DNA of 64,000 bases from Sideroxydans sp. (GTDB lineage Bacteria; Pseudomonadota; Gammaproteobacteria; Burkholderiales; Gallionellaceae): assembly GCA_028707175.1 (NCBI GenBank), contig JAQTUV010000001.1, positions 310,001 to 374,000 of the forward strand, given 5' to 3'. Under the pieces are notes generated by a model. The model was given only the letters and a program-made list of their open reading frames with translations. It ran no database searches and was not told the DNA's origin. Position numbers and translations under genes: made by a program. Below are positions 54,906-64,000 of the stretch, in pieces; position 1 is the first letter of the stretch; each line of letters begins with the position of its first letter.

Positions 54906-55121
54906 TTAGTGCTTTGCTGGAGCAGCAACTTCAGCAGCAACTGCGGAAGTTGCAGCAACAACTTCAGAAGCAGCAGCAACAACGCCAGAAGCAGCTTCAA
55001 CAACAGCAGGAGCTGCAGCAGCAGCGGAAGCAGCAACAGCAGCTGCGTCAACAGCAGGAGCTTTTTCACCACAAGCAGCCAAAGACAAAGCAACCAAAAC
55101 AGCGATCAGAGCAGATTTCAT
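54906..55121 (-). CDS. small Ala-rich lipoprotein
   Basis: 71 residues from MKSALIAVLVALSLAACGEKAP, with lipobox LAAC. The mature part is almost only Ala, Val, Ser and Glu (AAAVAASAAAAAPAVVEAASGVVAAASEVVAATSAVAAEV), so likely one extended helix. AGGA stands 8 bases before this ATG, and an ATG at 55136 has none. Codons are dominated by GCT/GCA, which creates a glutamine-rich frame on the other strand. Probably an abundant envelope lipoprotein; function unknown. Confidence 0.8.
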   Translation of the reverse strand: MKSALIAVLVALSLAACGEKAPAVDAAAVAASAAAAAPAVVEAASGVVAAASEVVAATSAVAAEVAAPAKH

Positions 55122-55269
55122 GTTATTTCCTATCACACAATAAAGTTACGAAAAGCCAATCCATAAGGAGGCACTAAAACCTTTGCAGCAACCTCCCTAC
55201 TACAAAGGGCGCGGCATTTTAACAATTTCTGGGGAAAAAGCTAGATAGTTATGTAGAAAAAATAGAGGG

Positions 55270-55761
55270 TTATAGCCCTAATCTTGTCGGGGTTGCACCT
55301 GTATGTGAGGCCAACCACATCTCTTGGAAGCGAGCATTGAGAATTCTAGCGCCTTCAGAGTCATTTTTTGCTAGCACGCCCCGCGTGTCGTCAAAGTGAA
55401 AACGTCTAACAAAATCGGTGTGATCAGCCACTGCAAAGGGTTCGGTGATGTTGTGCATATGCGGAGCCGTTTGATTGATCGCCATACTGTGGCTGAACTC
55501 TTGAAGCAAAATCATCATTCGAGGGCTGTAACGCACCAAATACTGTGTGTCATGTGCCAGCAATTGCAATCGGTTGCTTGAACTCTGTAGAAGAAAGTGG
55601 CGCAGAGTCTCGTAACGTGCTTCTGAATTGAAGCCTGAGTCTGCAAAGTTTTTGTCGAAAACGTTCAGTGTACGCTGTGCTGATGAGCATACGCTGTCAA
55701 GCGCGGAGAGATAATCTGCTACACCATCAAAAGCTGTGTGTTGTAGCGCTTCGTTTCCCAT
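55270..55761 (-). CDS. conserved hypothetical protein downstream of a cupin oxygenase
   Basis: 163 residues from MGNEALQHTAFDGVADYLSALD; GGAGG is about 8 bases before this ATG. No signal peptide or membrane segment. Blocks RTLNVFDKNFADSGFNSEARYETLRHFLL, NRLQLLAHDTQYLVRYSPRMMILLQEFSHSM and RRFHFDDTRGVLAKND look like a nucleotide- or phospholipase-D-like fold fragment, but I do not recognise a family. It starts 18 bp after the cupin gene and is probably co-transcribed. Confidence 0.75.
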   Translation of the reverse strand: MGNEALQHTAFDGVADYLSALDSVCSSAQRTLNVFDKNFADSGFNSEARYETLRHFLLQSSSNRLQLLAHDTQYLVRYSPRMMILLQEFSHSMAINQTAPHMHNITEPFAVADHTDFVRRFHFDDTRGVLAKNDSEGARILNARFQEMWLASHTGATPTRLGL

Positions 55762-55779
55762 GGCTTCCACCTCCTTAGT

Positions 55780-56910
55780 TCATCGCTTTTTCGTATTGGG
55801 TGAGAGATAACCATCCAAATACCATTCGAAAAGTAACGCAGTGGCAATCGGTGAAATATCCATTTGTGGTGAGAGTTCACGCAAATCTGCCAATTCTCTC
55901 AGGGTACGATAATCTGTTTTTTTGACAGGATAAGCTTCACCATTGATGAACACTGTTTTGCCGTGGCATTGCATCTGAGTCTTCAAATCTAATTTGAGGC
56001 CATTGTTTTTTAGGGCTTGTATAAACTGGGCTTCAGACAGCGGCCTATTTGGACTGTCGAAGAAAATATGCGACTTAGGCTCAGACAGATAACACCCTAG
56101 GAAATTAGCGACATCTTCATCATCCCATTTAATTTTTCGAATCTTATCGGCGACCTGCTCCAGCATGGCTGAACCAATTTCAGAGGGATGTTTTTGTAGC
56201 GTCAAATCGGGATCTGCGTAAGTACCTTTGATCTCGATGCGATCTTGTAGATAGACCAGAAATTGCTCTGCCAACTCTTGATACCACGGTGTTCTAAAAC
56301 CGATGGAATAAGTCATGCAATCATCTTCAGCGATACCGTTATGCGCGCATTGAGGGGGGAGATAGAGCATATCGCCAGGCTCTAACACCCATTCTTGTTC
56401 GACCTTGAAATCTTTCAGGATGCGTAAAGGAGCTCCTTCGATAAGCGTTTGGTCTGCTTGGGTCGATATCTGCCAGCGACGATGTCCATGCCCCTGCAAC
56501 AAGAACACATCATAGATGTCGAAATGAGGGCCGACTCCGCCGCCTTTGGGCGCGTAACTCACCATCAGATCATCTAGACGTGCATGGGGTATGAAGTTGA
56601 AGCGTTTGATGAGCTCCGTTGCCTCAGGCAAAAAATGATTTACGCCCTGCACTAAAACAGACCATTTGTCTTTGCCGAATCCTTTGAAATCATCCGGTTC
56701 GAACGGTGAGTGTTGTAGGCCGAACTTGCCGCGTTTTTGAGTCACCAATCGCGCTTGCGCATCTTCCGTGCATGCTAAGTCGATGAGTTGTTGCGGATTG
56801 AGCAAGCCTTTGAATCCAGGCACAGCCTGACGAATCAACAAAGGCTTCTTTTGCCAATAGTCGCGAAGGAATTGTTGCGGAGTGAGTCCGCCGAGTAATG
56901 TATTTTTCAT
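55780..56910 (-). CDS. cupin/JmjC 2-oxoglutarate oxygenase (RoxA/YcfD type)
   Basis: 376 residues. Fe(II) ligands are visible as HFD in GGGVGPHFDIYDVFLLQGHGHRRWQIS and a second His in LYLPPQCAHNGIAEDD. The C-terminal winged-helix-like dimer domain follows. Family members hydroxylate an arginine of ribosomal protein L16. E. coli YcfD has 373 residues, so length agrees. Confidence 0.92.
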   Translation of the reverse strand: MKNTLLGGLTPQQFLRDYWQKKPLLIRQAVPGFKGLLNPQQLIDLACTEDAQARLVTQKRGKFGLQHSPFEPDDFKGFGKDKWSVLVQGVNHFLPEATELIKRFNFIPHARLDDLMVSYAPKGGGVGPHFDIYDVFLLQGHGHRRWQISTQADQTLIEGAPLRILKDFKVEQEWVLEPGDMLYLPPQCAHNGIAEDDCMTYSIGFRTPWYQELAEQFLVYLQDRIEIKGTYADPDLTLQKHPSEIGSAMLEQVADKIRKIKWDDEDVANFLGCYLSEPKSHIFFDSPNRPLSEAQFIQALKNNGLKLDLKTQMQCHGKTVFINGEAYPVKKTDYRTLRELADLRELSPQMDISPIATALLFEWYLDGYLSPNTKKR

Positions 56911-57002
56911 GACAAGATTATAGCCCTGCGACGGGTGATGGAAAGAAAAATCCAGCCAGTCATGACAGCAAAATTAGATAGAATGCGGATTAGGAGGAAG
57001 GC

Positions 57003-57491
57003 ATGCCACTACAACAATCGGCACCACTAGAAGCAGGGATGGAAGCGCCCCATTTTGAGTTGCCAGACGCTGACATGGAGACATTCAAGTTGGTGTCGCA
57101 ACACGGGAAGCATAATGTCGTTCTTTATTTTTATCCTAAGGATGACACGCCGGGTTGCACCATGGAGGCAAATGAATTCAGCGATCATGAGCGTGAATTC
57201 GACAACCTAGATACGATCGTAGTGGGTGTCAGTCGTGATGATTGCATCAGCCACGCTTCTTTCCGTGACAAATATGGCCTTTCAGTATTGTTGCTTGCAG
57301 ATACAGAAGCTAGGGTCTGCAAAAAATATGGCGTGATGTATGAAAAGGAAGTTGATGGACACAAGAAACACGCTGTTCAGCGATCGACATTCATCATCGA
57401 TAAACAAGGCAAGTTGCGCCACGCTCTTTATGCAGTGCATGCGCATGGACATGCTCAAGAAGTTCTTAATTTACTAAAGGAAATGAAATGA
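57003..57491 (+). CDS. bcp: thioredoxin-dependent thiol peroxidase (Bcp/PrxQ)
   Basis: 162 residues. Peroxidatic cysteine C52 is in YPKDDTPGCTMEANEFSD. The resolving cysteine that E. coli Bcp has five residues later is absent (Asn), so it would act as a 1-Cys type or use C80 or C101-like cysteines (DDC, RVC). It reduces hydroperoxides. AGGAGG before the ATG. Overlaps slyD by 4 bases. Confidence 0.93.
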   Translation: MPLQQSAPLEAGMEAPHFELPDADMETFKLVSQHGKHNVVLYFYPKDDTPGCTMEANEFSDHEREFDNLDTIVVGVSRDDCISHASFRDKYGLSVLLLADTEARVCKKYGVMYEKEVDGHKKHAVQRSTFIIDKQGKLRHALYAVHAHGHAQEVLNLLKEMK

Positions 57492-57973
57492 AGATTGAAA
57501 AAAACTCTGTAGTCTCCCTCACCTATCAATTAGCCGATGTGAGCGGCGAGGTCATTGAGGCTGCGGGTGATCCGATCAGCTACCTGCACGGTGGTTACGA
57601 TGGCATTTTCCCTACTGTCGAAGAAGCGCTGCATGGCAAAGTAGTCGGCGATACTTTTAACGTCACTATGGAGCCAGACGATGCTTTTGGCGAATATGAA
57701 CACGAACTAGTACGTGCAGAGCCACGTGACATGTTTCCTAAAGAAGTGGCTGTTGGCATGCAATTCGAAGGCGGCGCAGAAGGTGACGACGATGAAGACT
57801 TCATGCTTTACACCGTTACAGAAGTGACAGACGACGAAGTGACGGTTGATGGTAACCATCCATTGGCTGGTAAGTCTCTGGTGTTCTCCGGCACGATTAC
57901 CGGTGTTCGCGCTGCATCAGCAGAAGAACTGACTCACGGTCACGTGCACGGCGAAGGCGGTCATCACCACTAA
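57488..57973 (+). CDS. slyD: FKBP-type peptidyl-prolyl isomerase SlyD
   Basis: 161 residues. FKBP core (SVVSLTYQLADVSGEVIEAAGDPISYLHG) with the inserted flap domain (FGEYEHELVRAEPRDMFPKEVAVGMQFEGGAE), and a His-rich metal-binding tail HGHVHGEGGHHH. Prolyl isomerase/chaperone; the tail binds nickel in E. coli. Coupled to bcp by ATGA overlap and followed by a terminator. Confidence 0.94.
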   Translation: MKIEKNSVVSLTYQLADVSGEVIEAAGDPISYLHGGYDGIFPTVEEALHGKVVGDTFNVTMEPDDAFGEYEHELVRAEPRDMFPKEVAVGMQFEGGAEGDDDEDFMLYTVTEVTDDEVTVDGNHPLAGKSLVFSGTITGVRAASAEELTHGHVHGEGGHHH

Positions 57974-57997
57974 GTCGAGTGGATTGCTGAAATGAAC

Positions 57998-58019
57998 AAA
58001 GCCCGCTGTTGCGGGCTTT
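57998..58019. terminator. terminator after slyD
   Basis: 9-bp stem AAAGCCCGC / GCGGGCTTT with TGTT loop, then a T-rich stretch; lies between convergent slyD and the DUF2461 gene. Confidence 0.87.
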
Positions 58020-58048
58020 GTTGTTTTAGTGACGGGAAATGGAGAGGA

Positions 58049-58735
58049 TCAGAATCGTAAATCCAGTGCTTTGCACATGAAGCGCATGAATGGCGCAGTT
58101 TCTCGGAAACGCTCGACCACTTGAGTGCGTAGATTTTTGGAAGTCACGCTGGATTCACTTAACGTTGCTAGGCAGATGAAATCCTTGCGCTTCAAATCTT
58201 CAACAAGCGGATGATCTTTGGCGAAGCCACGTGGCGCATTGGTGAGAGAGTCGCCATCCAAGTGGAAGTGTTTGAGCAAAGTCGTGTCATCTCGTGCCGC
58301 CAACCATGACTCACTTTTTTGAACCAAGGCTTCGCGAATCTTGAAAAGGGTATCCGCATCAGGATGCCACAGACCCGCGCCGATAAAACATCCACTGGGA
58401 GCGATGTGCAGGTAATAACCGGGGGCATGGATGTCTTTGCCAATTTCGTGGCGAAACTGGATGCCGATGTTGGTCTTGTAAGGTGTTTTATCTTTGCTGA
58501 AGCGTGTGTCGCGATACACACGCATCAAGGAACCACCCACCTTCTTGGGTTGTGCCAAAAAATGTCGTGAGATAGCGGGCATCTCATTCGACATGTCGCT
58601 GATGAAGTCTAAGGCCGGTGTGCGCACGCAATCTTCATACTCCTGTTGATGTGCGGTGAACCATTCACGGTCATTGTTCGCTTCCAGCGCAGTCAAAAAT
58701 GCAAAAGTCTGTTTGGTGAAATAACGGTCACTCAT
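58049..58735 (-). CDS. DUF2461 (TIGR02453) family protein
   Basis: 228 residues. Characteristic FLTALEANNDREWFTAHQQEYEDCVRTPALDFISDM at the N terminus, RVYRDTRFSKDKTPYKTNIGIQFRHE in the middle and PRGFAKDHPLVEDLKRKDFI later. Widespread uncharacterised cytosolic family. Located 53 bp after pepN on the same strand. Confidence 0.93.
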   Translation of the reverse strand: MSDRYFTKQTFAFLTALEANNDREWFTAHQQEYEDCVRTPALDFISDMSNEMPAISRHFLAQPKKVGGSLMRVYRDTRFSKDKTPYKTNIGIQFRHEIGKDIHAPGYYLHIAPSGCFIGAGLWHPDADTLFKIREALVQKSESWLAARDDTTLLKHFHLDGDSLTNAPRGFAKDHPLVEDLKRKDFICLATLSESSVTSKNLRTQVVERFRETAPFMRFMCKALDLRF

Positions 58736-58788
58736 TTAACTTTCTCCTTACTGAAAAAATCCACGCTTGTTTATGCATTACGAATGAG

Positions 58789-61419
58789 TTATCCCAGCGA
58801 TTTTTGCACGACCTCTAGCACATCCTTGGCTAAGTGTTTTTCCTGCGCCACCCGTTGTAATGCAGCTTGCATTTGCTTGCGCAACGCTGGTTGGTATTTT
58901 TTCCAATGATCTAGGCTGCGCACGAGTCGTGCGGTCACTTGCGGGTTGATCTTATTGAGGGCAATCACTTGTTCTGCCCAGAATGCGTAGCCGCTTCCAT
59001 CAGCTGCATGGAACTGTGCTGGGTTCGCATTGCAGAAGCTAAAAATCAAGCTGCGAGCTCGGTTCGGATTGGTCAAGGTGAAGGCGGGATGGCTCATTAG
59101 GCGGCGTATAGCTTGTACATCATTGCTGCGCGCAGTGGCTTGAATGCTGAACCATTTATCCACGACTAAAGGCTCATCGCTAAAGTCTGCATAAAAGCGT
59201 TGCAAGGCTGATGTATCAGGATCGCGCTGTACTAAAACCGCGAGCGCAGCCTGACGATCGGTCATGTTGTTCGCCTCACTTTCTTGCGCGAGGGCTAATT
59301 GCAGCGTGCTTTCGTCATCCCACTCCAGCAGATACGACAGACACAGATTCTTCAGCGCGCGCTTACCTGCGGATTGCGCATCAGCTTGGTATTTACCCGT
59401 CGTTAGATTGGCTTCATAGGTGGTAATGAGTGCGGCTTTCAGTGACTGTGCCAATGCACGGCGCATGAACTGTCTAGCTTGGTGGATGGCGTGCGGATCA
59501 ATGACTGCGCTGTGTTCCGCCATAACGCTTTCGCTGGGCAGGCTCAATAACTGTTCGCGTAATCCAGGTGCGAGCGTCTCATCTAGCAAGGTGCTGCGCA
59601 GAGCGTCGATGAACAGTTCATCTAGCGTCAATGGCTCACCCGCTTGTGCTTGTACGACCAGCGCCATCAAACGTTGCATGCATAAGCGTTGCCCTGCTTC
59701 CCAACGGTTGAATGGATCGCGGTCGTGTTTGAGCAATTGCACCAATTCACTATCGCTATAGGTGTAGTCCAATACGATAGGAGCGGAGAAGTTGCGCAGC
59801 AGGGATGGGGTAGGGCGCTGTTTTACTTGTGTGAAGCGGAAGGTTTGCTGTGCTTGAGTCAGCTCCAGTACACAGGTGGCGCCAGATTGTTTTTTCCCAG
59901 CCAGATACAAGGCCATCTCCTGCCCTTGTGCATCCAACAAGCCCAGCGCGAAAGGAATATGAAAAGGTAGATCGGACGAATTGCGCGAGCTTTGGGTGAG
60001 CGTCACATCATAGGTTTTAGCGGCGCTGTCGTAAGTTGTTTCCACTTTTACATGGGGCGTGCCCGATTGGCTGTACCAGCGTTCAAATTGGCTCAAGTCG
60101 CGCGTATTGGCATCCGCCATCGCGGCACGGAAATCATCACAGGTGACGGCCTGCCCATCATGGCGTGCAAAATACAGGTCCATGCCTTTGCGGAAGCCAT
60201 CGCGCCCGAGCAGGGTTTGATACATGCGAACGACTTCCGCGCCTTTTTCGTAAATGGTCGAAGTGTAAAAATTGTCGATAGCGACATAACTATCGGGACG
60301 CACTGGATGCGACATCGGCCCAGAATCTTCGGCAAACTGCACCTGACGTAAGCCACGTACATCATCAATGCGCTTCATCGCGCGCCCCGTATCCGTGCCC
60401 ACCATATCCGCAGAAAACTCCTGATCGCGGAACACCGTTAGCCCCTCTTTTAGCGAGAGTTGAAACCAGTCACGGCAAGTCACGCGATTACCCGTCCAAT
60501 TGTGGAAATACTCATGGCCGATCACGGCTTCGATGTTGTCGTAATCCACATCGGTTGCGATGCGCGGATTAGCCAAGACATACTTGGTGTTGAAGATGTT
60601 CAGCCCTTTGTTTTCCATCGCGCCCATGTTGAAGTCGCCCACGGCCACAATCATGAAACGCTCTAAGTCCAGTTCAAGCCCAAAGCGTTGTTCGTCCCAG
60701 CGAATGCTCTTTTTTAGCGACTGCATCGCGTGATCGGTCTTATCCAGATTGCCGGGTTCCACCCAAACTTGCAGCAGCGCTTTGCGTCCAGATTGCAGCT
60801 TGAAACGTTCTTCTTGGCACACTAGATTTCCGGCCACCAGCGCGAACAAATACGAAGGTTTGTTGAATGGATCTTGCCACTTTGCGTAATGGCGTCCATC
60901 TCCCAAATCACCTTGCTCAATCAAATTTCCATTGCTCAACATGACCGGATATTTAGCTTTGTCTCCACGCAGCATCACCGTGTAGGGCGCCATCACATCG
61001 GGACGGTCAGGGAAGTAAGTGATCTTGCGAAAACCTTGCGCTTCGCACTGGCTGAAAAAATTCCCGTTAGACACATACACGCCCATCAAAGATGTATTTT
61101 TTGCAGGGTGGATGCGCGTTACGATTTCCAGTTCCACCGCATCAGGGGCATTCAGTAGCGTCAGCGTACCTTCTGTCACGGTGTAATCAGTGCGTTCCTT
61201 GAGTGTGCGGCCATTCATGCGCAACGCAACTAACTCTAGCTCTTCCCCGAGTAATTGAAGCGGTTTAGCTGGGCCAAGTGGATTACGTTTCATCACCAAG
61301 CGTGCATTGACAAGTGTGTTGTCCGCATCCAAATCAAAGCCGAGTTCAACTTGCTCGACAAGGTATGCGGGAGGTGTGTAGTCCTTACGGAACACGCTGT
61401 TTGTGGTTTGAGTTTTCAT
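58789..61419 (-). CDS. pepN: aminopeptidase N
   Basis: 876 residues, typical for alanyl aminopeptidase PepN (M1). Substrate-binding GAMENKGLN, zinc motif HEYFHNWTGNRVTCRDW with the distal glutamate in LKEGLTVFRDQEFS. The C-terminal helical domain is complete. It degrades cytosolic peptides from the N terminus. Downstream partner DUF2461 follows on the same strand. Confidence 0.97.
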   Translation of the reverse strand: MKTQTTNSVFRKDYTPPAYLVEQVELGFDLDADNTLVNARLVMKRNPLGPAKPLQLLGEELELVALRMNGRTLKERTDYTVTEGTLTLLNAPDAVELEIVTRIHPAKNTSLMGVYVSNGNFFSQCEAQGFRKITYFPDRPDVMAPYTVMLRGDKAKYPVMLSNGNLIEQGDLGDGRHYAKWQDPFNKPSYLFALVAGNLVCQEERFKLQSGRKALLQVWVEPGNLDKTDHAMQSLKKSIRWDEQRFGLELDLERFMIVAVGDFNMGAMENKGLNIFNTKYVLANPRIATDVDYDNIEAVIGHEYFHNWTGNRVTCRDWFQLSLKEGLTVFRDQEFSADMVGTDTGRAMKRIDDVRGLRQVQFAEDSGPMSHPVRPDSYVAIDNFYTSTIYEKGAEVVRMYQTLLGRDGFRKGMDLYFARHDGQAVTCDDFRAAMADANTRDLSQFERWYSQSGTPHVKVETTYDSAAKTYDVTLTQSSRNSSDLPFHIPFALGLLDAQGQEMALYLAGKKQSGATCVLELTQAQQTFRFTQVKQRPTPSLLRNFSAPIVLDYTYSDSELVQLLKHDRDPFNRWEAGQRLCMQRLMALVVQAQAGEPLTLDELFIDALRSTLLDETLAPGLREQLLSLPSESVMAEHSAVIDPHAIHQARQFMRRALAQSLKAALITTYEANLTTGKYQADAQSAGKRALKNLCLSYLLEWDDESTLQLALAQESEANNMTDRQAALAVLVQRDPDTSALQRFYADFSDEPLVVDKWFSIQATARSNDVQAIRRLMSHPAFTLTNPNRARSLIFSFCNANPAQFHAADGSGYAFWAEQVIALNKINPQVTARLVRSLDHWKKYQPALRKQMQAALQRVAQEKHLAKDVLEVVQKSLG

Positions 61420-61511
61420 GGTGATATTGAGAGGGGGATGAAATGGATACGCATATTGTAACGAGCGTCGGCGTTCGTTTGCTGAAAATGCTATTGAGAA
61501 ACCCTAGCGAA

Positions 61512-62102
61512 TCAACTGCCACTCACACGAAACCACCCTGCGATGCTGCGCCGTGTGGCGTGAGAGAGTAAAACTTCGTGCGGGAATGATTCGCTCAAGA
61601 AGATAATCATCGTGCCGAATGTCGGGCTCACCGTGGTGACGACGGACTTGCCTGTGGATTCGAATACCACTAATTCGCCGCCATCGCGCGTATGCCAATC
61701 TTCATTCAGATACAGCACGGTGGTGAGGATGCGATTTTTTTGGCCTTGCAATACATCGGAATGTTTCGCGTAACCATCACCTTTGCCATAGATCGCGTAA
61801 TGGCACTCGTAATCGAACAAGCCCAAGAACAGCGACTCATTCAAGCCCAAGCGCAATGTTTCCATGCAGGCCAGATAGGCTTGATCGACGTTATTCGAAG
61901 TGTCTAGCCAATCGATCACATCGCCGCGAATGGCACTGCGCTGTTTGGCCGCACCACGTCCTACTTGGGCGGCATGAAAGCGAGTGGAGTCGTCATCGTG
62001 GCAACGGGTGAATAAATCGGCTAACAGTTCAGCGACCAGCGGTTTAGCCAGAACGATGTAGCCAGAATGTTCCAGCTGATAGGAAATCTTTGCGATGTCC
62101 AT
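61512..62102 (-). CDS. 2OG-Fe(II) oxygenase
   Basis: 196 residues. Prolyl-4-hydroxylase-like core with the HxD in YAKHSDVLQGQKNRILTTVLYLNEDW, distal His in SESFPHEVLLSHATRRSIAGWF and the 2-oxoglutarate arginine in RRSIAGW. Substrate unknown. Independent of pepN, whose start lies 92 bp further left on the same strand. Confidence 0.88.
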   Translation of the reverse strand: MDIAKISYQLEHSGYIVLAKPLVAELLADLFTRCHDDDSTRFHAAQVGRGAAKQRSAIRGDVIDWLDTSNNVDQAYLACMETLRLGLNESLFLGLFDYECHYAIYGKGDGYAKHSDVLQGQKNRILTTVLYLNEDWHTRDGGELVVFESTGKSVVTTVSPTFGTMIIFLSESFPHEVLLSHATRRSIAGWFRVSGS

Positions 62103-62159
62103 AAGCGCCGGAGTCTAGCAGTTATGGCGTGGTGGACTACGGTTACTTAGGAATGCGTA

Positions 62160-63209
62160 TCAGACTACCCATGCTTCATCGCGATACACCACCGTATCAC
62201 CCAGCGTTACGCTCTCCGTGATGGCGAACACATCCACGTGATACCGCGCATCCGCACGTTTGATCTGCGGCTTGGGGTAGCTGCCATGTTTCATGCCGAG
62301 AGAAAGATGGATGCCACACATGCGTTCGTATGTGCCAATGTCGCTCACCAACACATCACGGGTGAAGGTGCGATTCAGTCCAAAGCCAATCTCACGTAGC
62401 CAAATCTCGCCCTCATCCTCACGAATCTGTGACAACACCAAATCGAATTCGGGTGTCGAGTCGATGGTAGCAATCACACGTCCTTTGCTGATGACAAGGG
62501 TAATGGGATGCTCGGGCTTATTCACTCTGAATTGGGTATCGCCAAATACGAAGATACGCACGCGGCCATTCACCGCTTCTAAATCTAGCGATTCGGTGAA
62601 TACTTCGCCGATAGGAAATTGCCCTCCCACATTATTCATCTTGCGGTAATCGCCGATGTTCAACTTGGCTGGCTCAAAGCCTGCAGGGAAGAGCAATTGC
62701 TCGCCACCACTGTCGATCATGCCAGTGGCAGCGCCATCGATATGTGCTTTCAACGCATAGCCAACGCGGCGCACATAGTTCGGGTCGTAGGCGAGTGAGT
62801 CGATGTAGCGCAAGCCTTCATCACCCAGCATACGCATCAAATGGGGATGTTCGATCACCTTCAGTCCACGCTTGAAAAGCTCGACACGCAAGCGAAAGGC
62901 ATCCAGTCTGAAGCTGCTAGATTGAATCAACACTACCAAATCGGAAGGCGCTAACACTTCAAATGCCGCACGTACAAAGTCAGGTGTGACAGCATCAAAG
63001 TCGATGAACGTCGCCTCCGGCAAACAACGCCGATAAGCCGCCGCCAGCGCCAGCGACAATGCACACTGCCCATCCCATACCACCAATGCCGCATGCGTTG
63101 CATCGTGCTCAAAAGCAATCGTTAAGATATCGTGCACATGCTTCTCAGCGATGTCGACGGCTGAACTGGGTAAGGACGGGACTGAAGTGAGAGGCGTGTT
63201 AGACGGCAT
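62160..63209 (-). CDS. M29-like (AmpS/aminopeptidase T) peptidase family protein
   Basis: 349 residues. GGQFPIGEVFTESLDLEAVNGRVRIFVFGDTQF contains the GEVxTxP-like zinc-ligand region of M29 aminopeptidases, and later E and H residues (EIGFGLN, IHLSLGMKHGSYPKPQIKRADARYHVDVFA) match the rest of that site. The N-terminal Rossmann-like half is divergent, so activity is uncertain. Single gene between non-coding gaps. Confidence 0.75.
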   Translation of the reverse strand: MPSNTPLTSVPSLPSSAVDIAEKHVHDILTIAFEHDATHAALVVWDGQCALSLALAAAYRRCLPEATFIDFDAVTPDFVRAAFEVLAPSDLVVLIQSSSFRLDAFRLRVELFKRGLKVIEHPHLMRMLGDEGLRYIDSLAYDPNYVRRVGYALKAHIDGAATGMIDSGGEQLLFPAGFEPAKLNIGDYRKMNNVGGQFPIGEVFTESLDLEAVNGRVRIFVFGDTQFRVNKPEHPITLVISKGRVIATIDSTPEFDLVLSQIREDEGEIWLREIGFGLNRTFTRDVLVSDIGTYERMCGIHLSLGMKHGSYPKPQIKRADARYHVDVFAITESVTLGDTVVYRDEAWVV

Positions 63210-63399
63210 AAAGGGGGGGATTCAAGATTCTTCGTTTTTAGTCGTTAGTGGCGTAGGGCTGCGGGAGCCAGCATCTTACTACAGGCTGAATCCGCTCATG
63301 CCATGCCGAATGTGGGCGATTTTGGTTTTCACAAATATGGACGTTATACAATGCAGCCAATTTGTCGTGTATCGATCACGACGCTAGGAAACCGACATC

Positions 63400-63918
63400 A
63401 TGGATAAAACAGTAAAAATTCAGACTTACACCGATCCGATTAAAAATAGTGTCTCACCTGATCAGCAGATGAAAGATCGGCTTGCAGCGCTTGAGCTAGA
63501 ACACAAACACGCTCAACTGGAAGAAGAGCGAGTCAAGAATTTAGAATTGCTCAAGAATATCGTTCAGCTCCGAGAAAGTCTTAAGCAAGAACAAGCTAAA
63601 TCCGCCGCTCAAGAAAGCAAAGTCACTCAGCTTGAAGCGCAACTGAAGCAATTTGCTGCATTAGAAGAGGAGCAAGCAGAAAAGCTCAAAGAGCAGCTTG
63701 AGGAAGAGAAAAAATACTCACTCACTCTAATGCGCACCATCGAACAGCTGAAAGAAGAGGTCAGCGTGGAGAAGAAAAGATCGGTAGAGTTGGCAGACAG
63801 TGGCATTCAGCTTGAAAGCAAGCTACATGAAATCCAAGCGTTGGAAGCCAAGGTGAATGAGTTGAAAACCGTGTTGGGGAACATCGCCGACACAGCCAAA
63901 ATGGCCAGCAACAAGTAA
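63400..63918 (+). CDS. coiled-coil protein of unknown function
   Basis: 172 residues. Apart from the first 25 residues it is one long charged coiled coil (AALELEHKHAQLEEERVKNLELLKNIVQLRESLKQEQAK... EQAEKLKEQLEEEKKYS...). No signal peptide or membrane segment. Family not recognised. Followed by a strong terminator, so it is a monocistronic gene. Confidence 0.78.
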   Translation: MDKTVKIQTYTDPIKNSVSPDQQMKDRLAALELEHKHAQLEEERVKNLELLKNIVQLRESLKQEQAKSAAQESKVTQLEAQLKQFAALEEEQAEKLKEQLEEEKKYSLTLMRTIEQLKEEVSVEKKRSVELADSGIQLESKLHEIQALEAKVNELKTVLGNIADTAKMASNK

Positions 63919-63937
63919 GCTTTGATGCGAGGCAAGC

Positions 63938-63974
63938 AAAACACAAAGCCCGTTAAAAGCGGGCTTTGTGTTTT
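63938..63974 (+). terminator. terminator after the coiled-coil gene
   Basis: Perfect 15-bp stem AAAACACAAAGCCCG / CGGGCTTTGTGTTTT with a 7-base loop and terminal T residues. Confidence 0.9.
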
Positions 63975-64000
63975 GTGAGATCAATTTAAGGTGGCCCAAT

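Noticed and set aside
54831-55177. Plus-strand glutamine-rich and Ser/Asn-rich open frames
   Set aside because: They are the antisense of the Ala-rich lipoprotein gene: GCT/GCA codons read backwards give CAG/AGC-type repeats. The lipoprotein has a lipobox and ribosome-binding site; the plus-strand frames have neither.

Overview
The window looks like a chromosomal segment of a betaproteobacterium, probably of the Nitrosomonadales/Gallionellaceae type. I infer this from gene order and protein character (a c-type cytochrome then petABC then sspAB; rpoH-ftsXEY; paired M16 proteases-rsmD-coaD-ferredoxin; a DUF3391/HD-GYP protein; a DUF3240 protein inside a metal RND operon) and not from any search. 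Coding density is high, and most of the window is ordinary core genome.

Layout. 1-5.1 kb: a partial NIF3-family gene, a monohaem cytochrome c, the cytochrome bc1 genes petABC, and sspAB. 5.1-8.6 kb (minus strand): ftsY-ftsE-ftsX and rpoH, with a near-perfect CIRCE operator lying over the rpoH promoter. 8.6-12.6 kb: two M16 peptidases (one with and one without the zinc motif), rsmD, coaD and a 2[4Fe-4S] ferredoxin. 12.7-15.6 kb and 22.0-24.2 kb: two permeases and a double-ATPase protein of a peptide-type ABC importer, separated by 6.4 kb of foreign-looking DNA.

That 6.4 kb is the standout. It is a sedentary chromosomal integron with an integron integrase gene (intI, 20068-21030). Upstream of intI, and reading away from it on the minus strand, lies an array of about eight short cassettes separated by attC-like sites (15574-19623). 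Next to intI, on its other side, is a RhuM/Fic-domain gene. Most cassette products are small secreted or membrane proteins that I do not recognise. The array ends exactly at the stop codon of the second permease, and the RhuM/Fic gene overlaps the ATPase start, so the element appears to have entered between genes of one operon.

24.2-29.2 kb (minus strand): mltD, with a terminator-like hairpin inside its signal-peptide codons, acs, and an HD-GYP protein. 29.3-35.3 kb (minus strand): a tightly coupled heavy-metal RND efflux operon (adaptor, RND pump, DUF3240, TolC-like channel, SemiSWEET). 35.4-45.5 kb: djlA, an outer-membrane protein, a 1336-residue CBS/PAS/GGDEF/EAL protein, and a CHASE2 - SH3 - M48 protease cluster. 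45.6-50.4 kb: a PolB-like exonuclease, VanZ, rlmD, a HopJ-like protein, a BI-1 family protein, tRNA-Ser(UGA) and two small envelope proteins. 50.4-64 kb: feoAB, dapA-bamC-MBL hydrolase, an Ala-rich lipoprotein, a cupin oxygenase, bcp-slyD, a DUF2461 protein, pepN, a 2OG oxygenase, an M29-like peptidase and a coiled-coil protein.

A dispersed palindromic repeat family (GTAGGTCGG...CCGACCTAC) occurs three times. One copy lies in frame inside the ABC ATPase gene, which also carries a second in-frame repeat-like insertion in the linker between its two ATPase halves.
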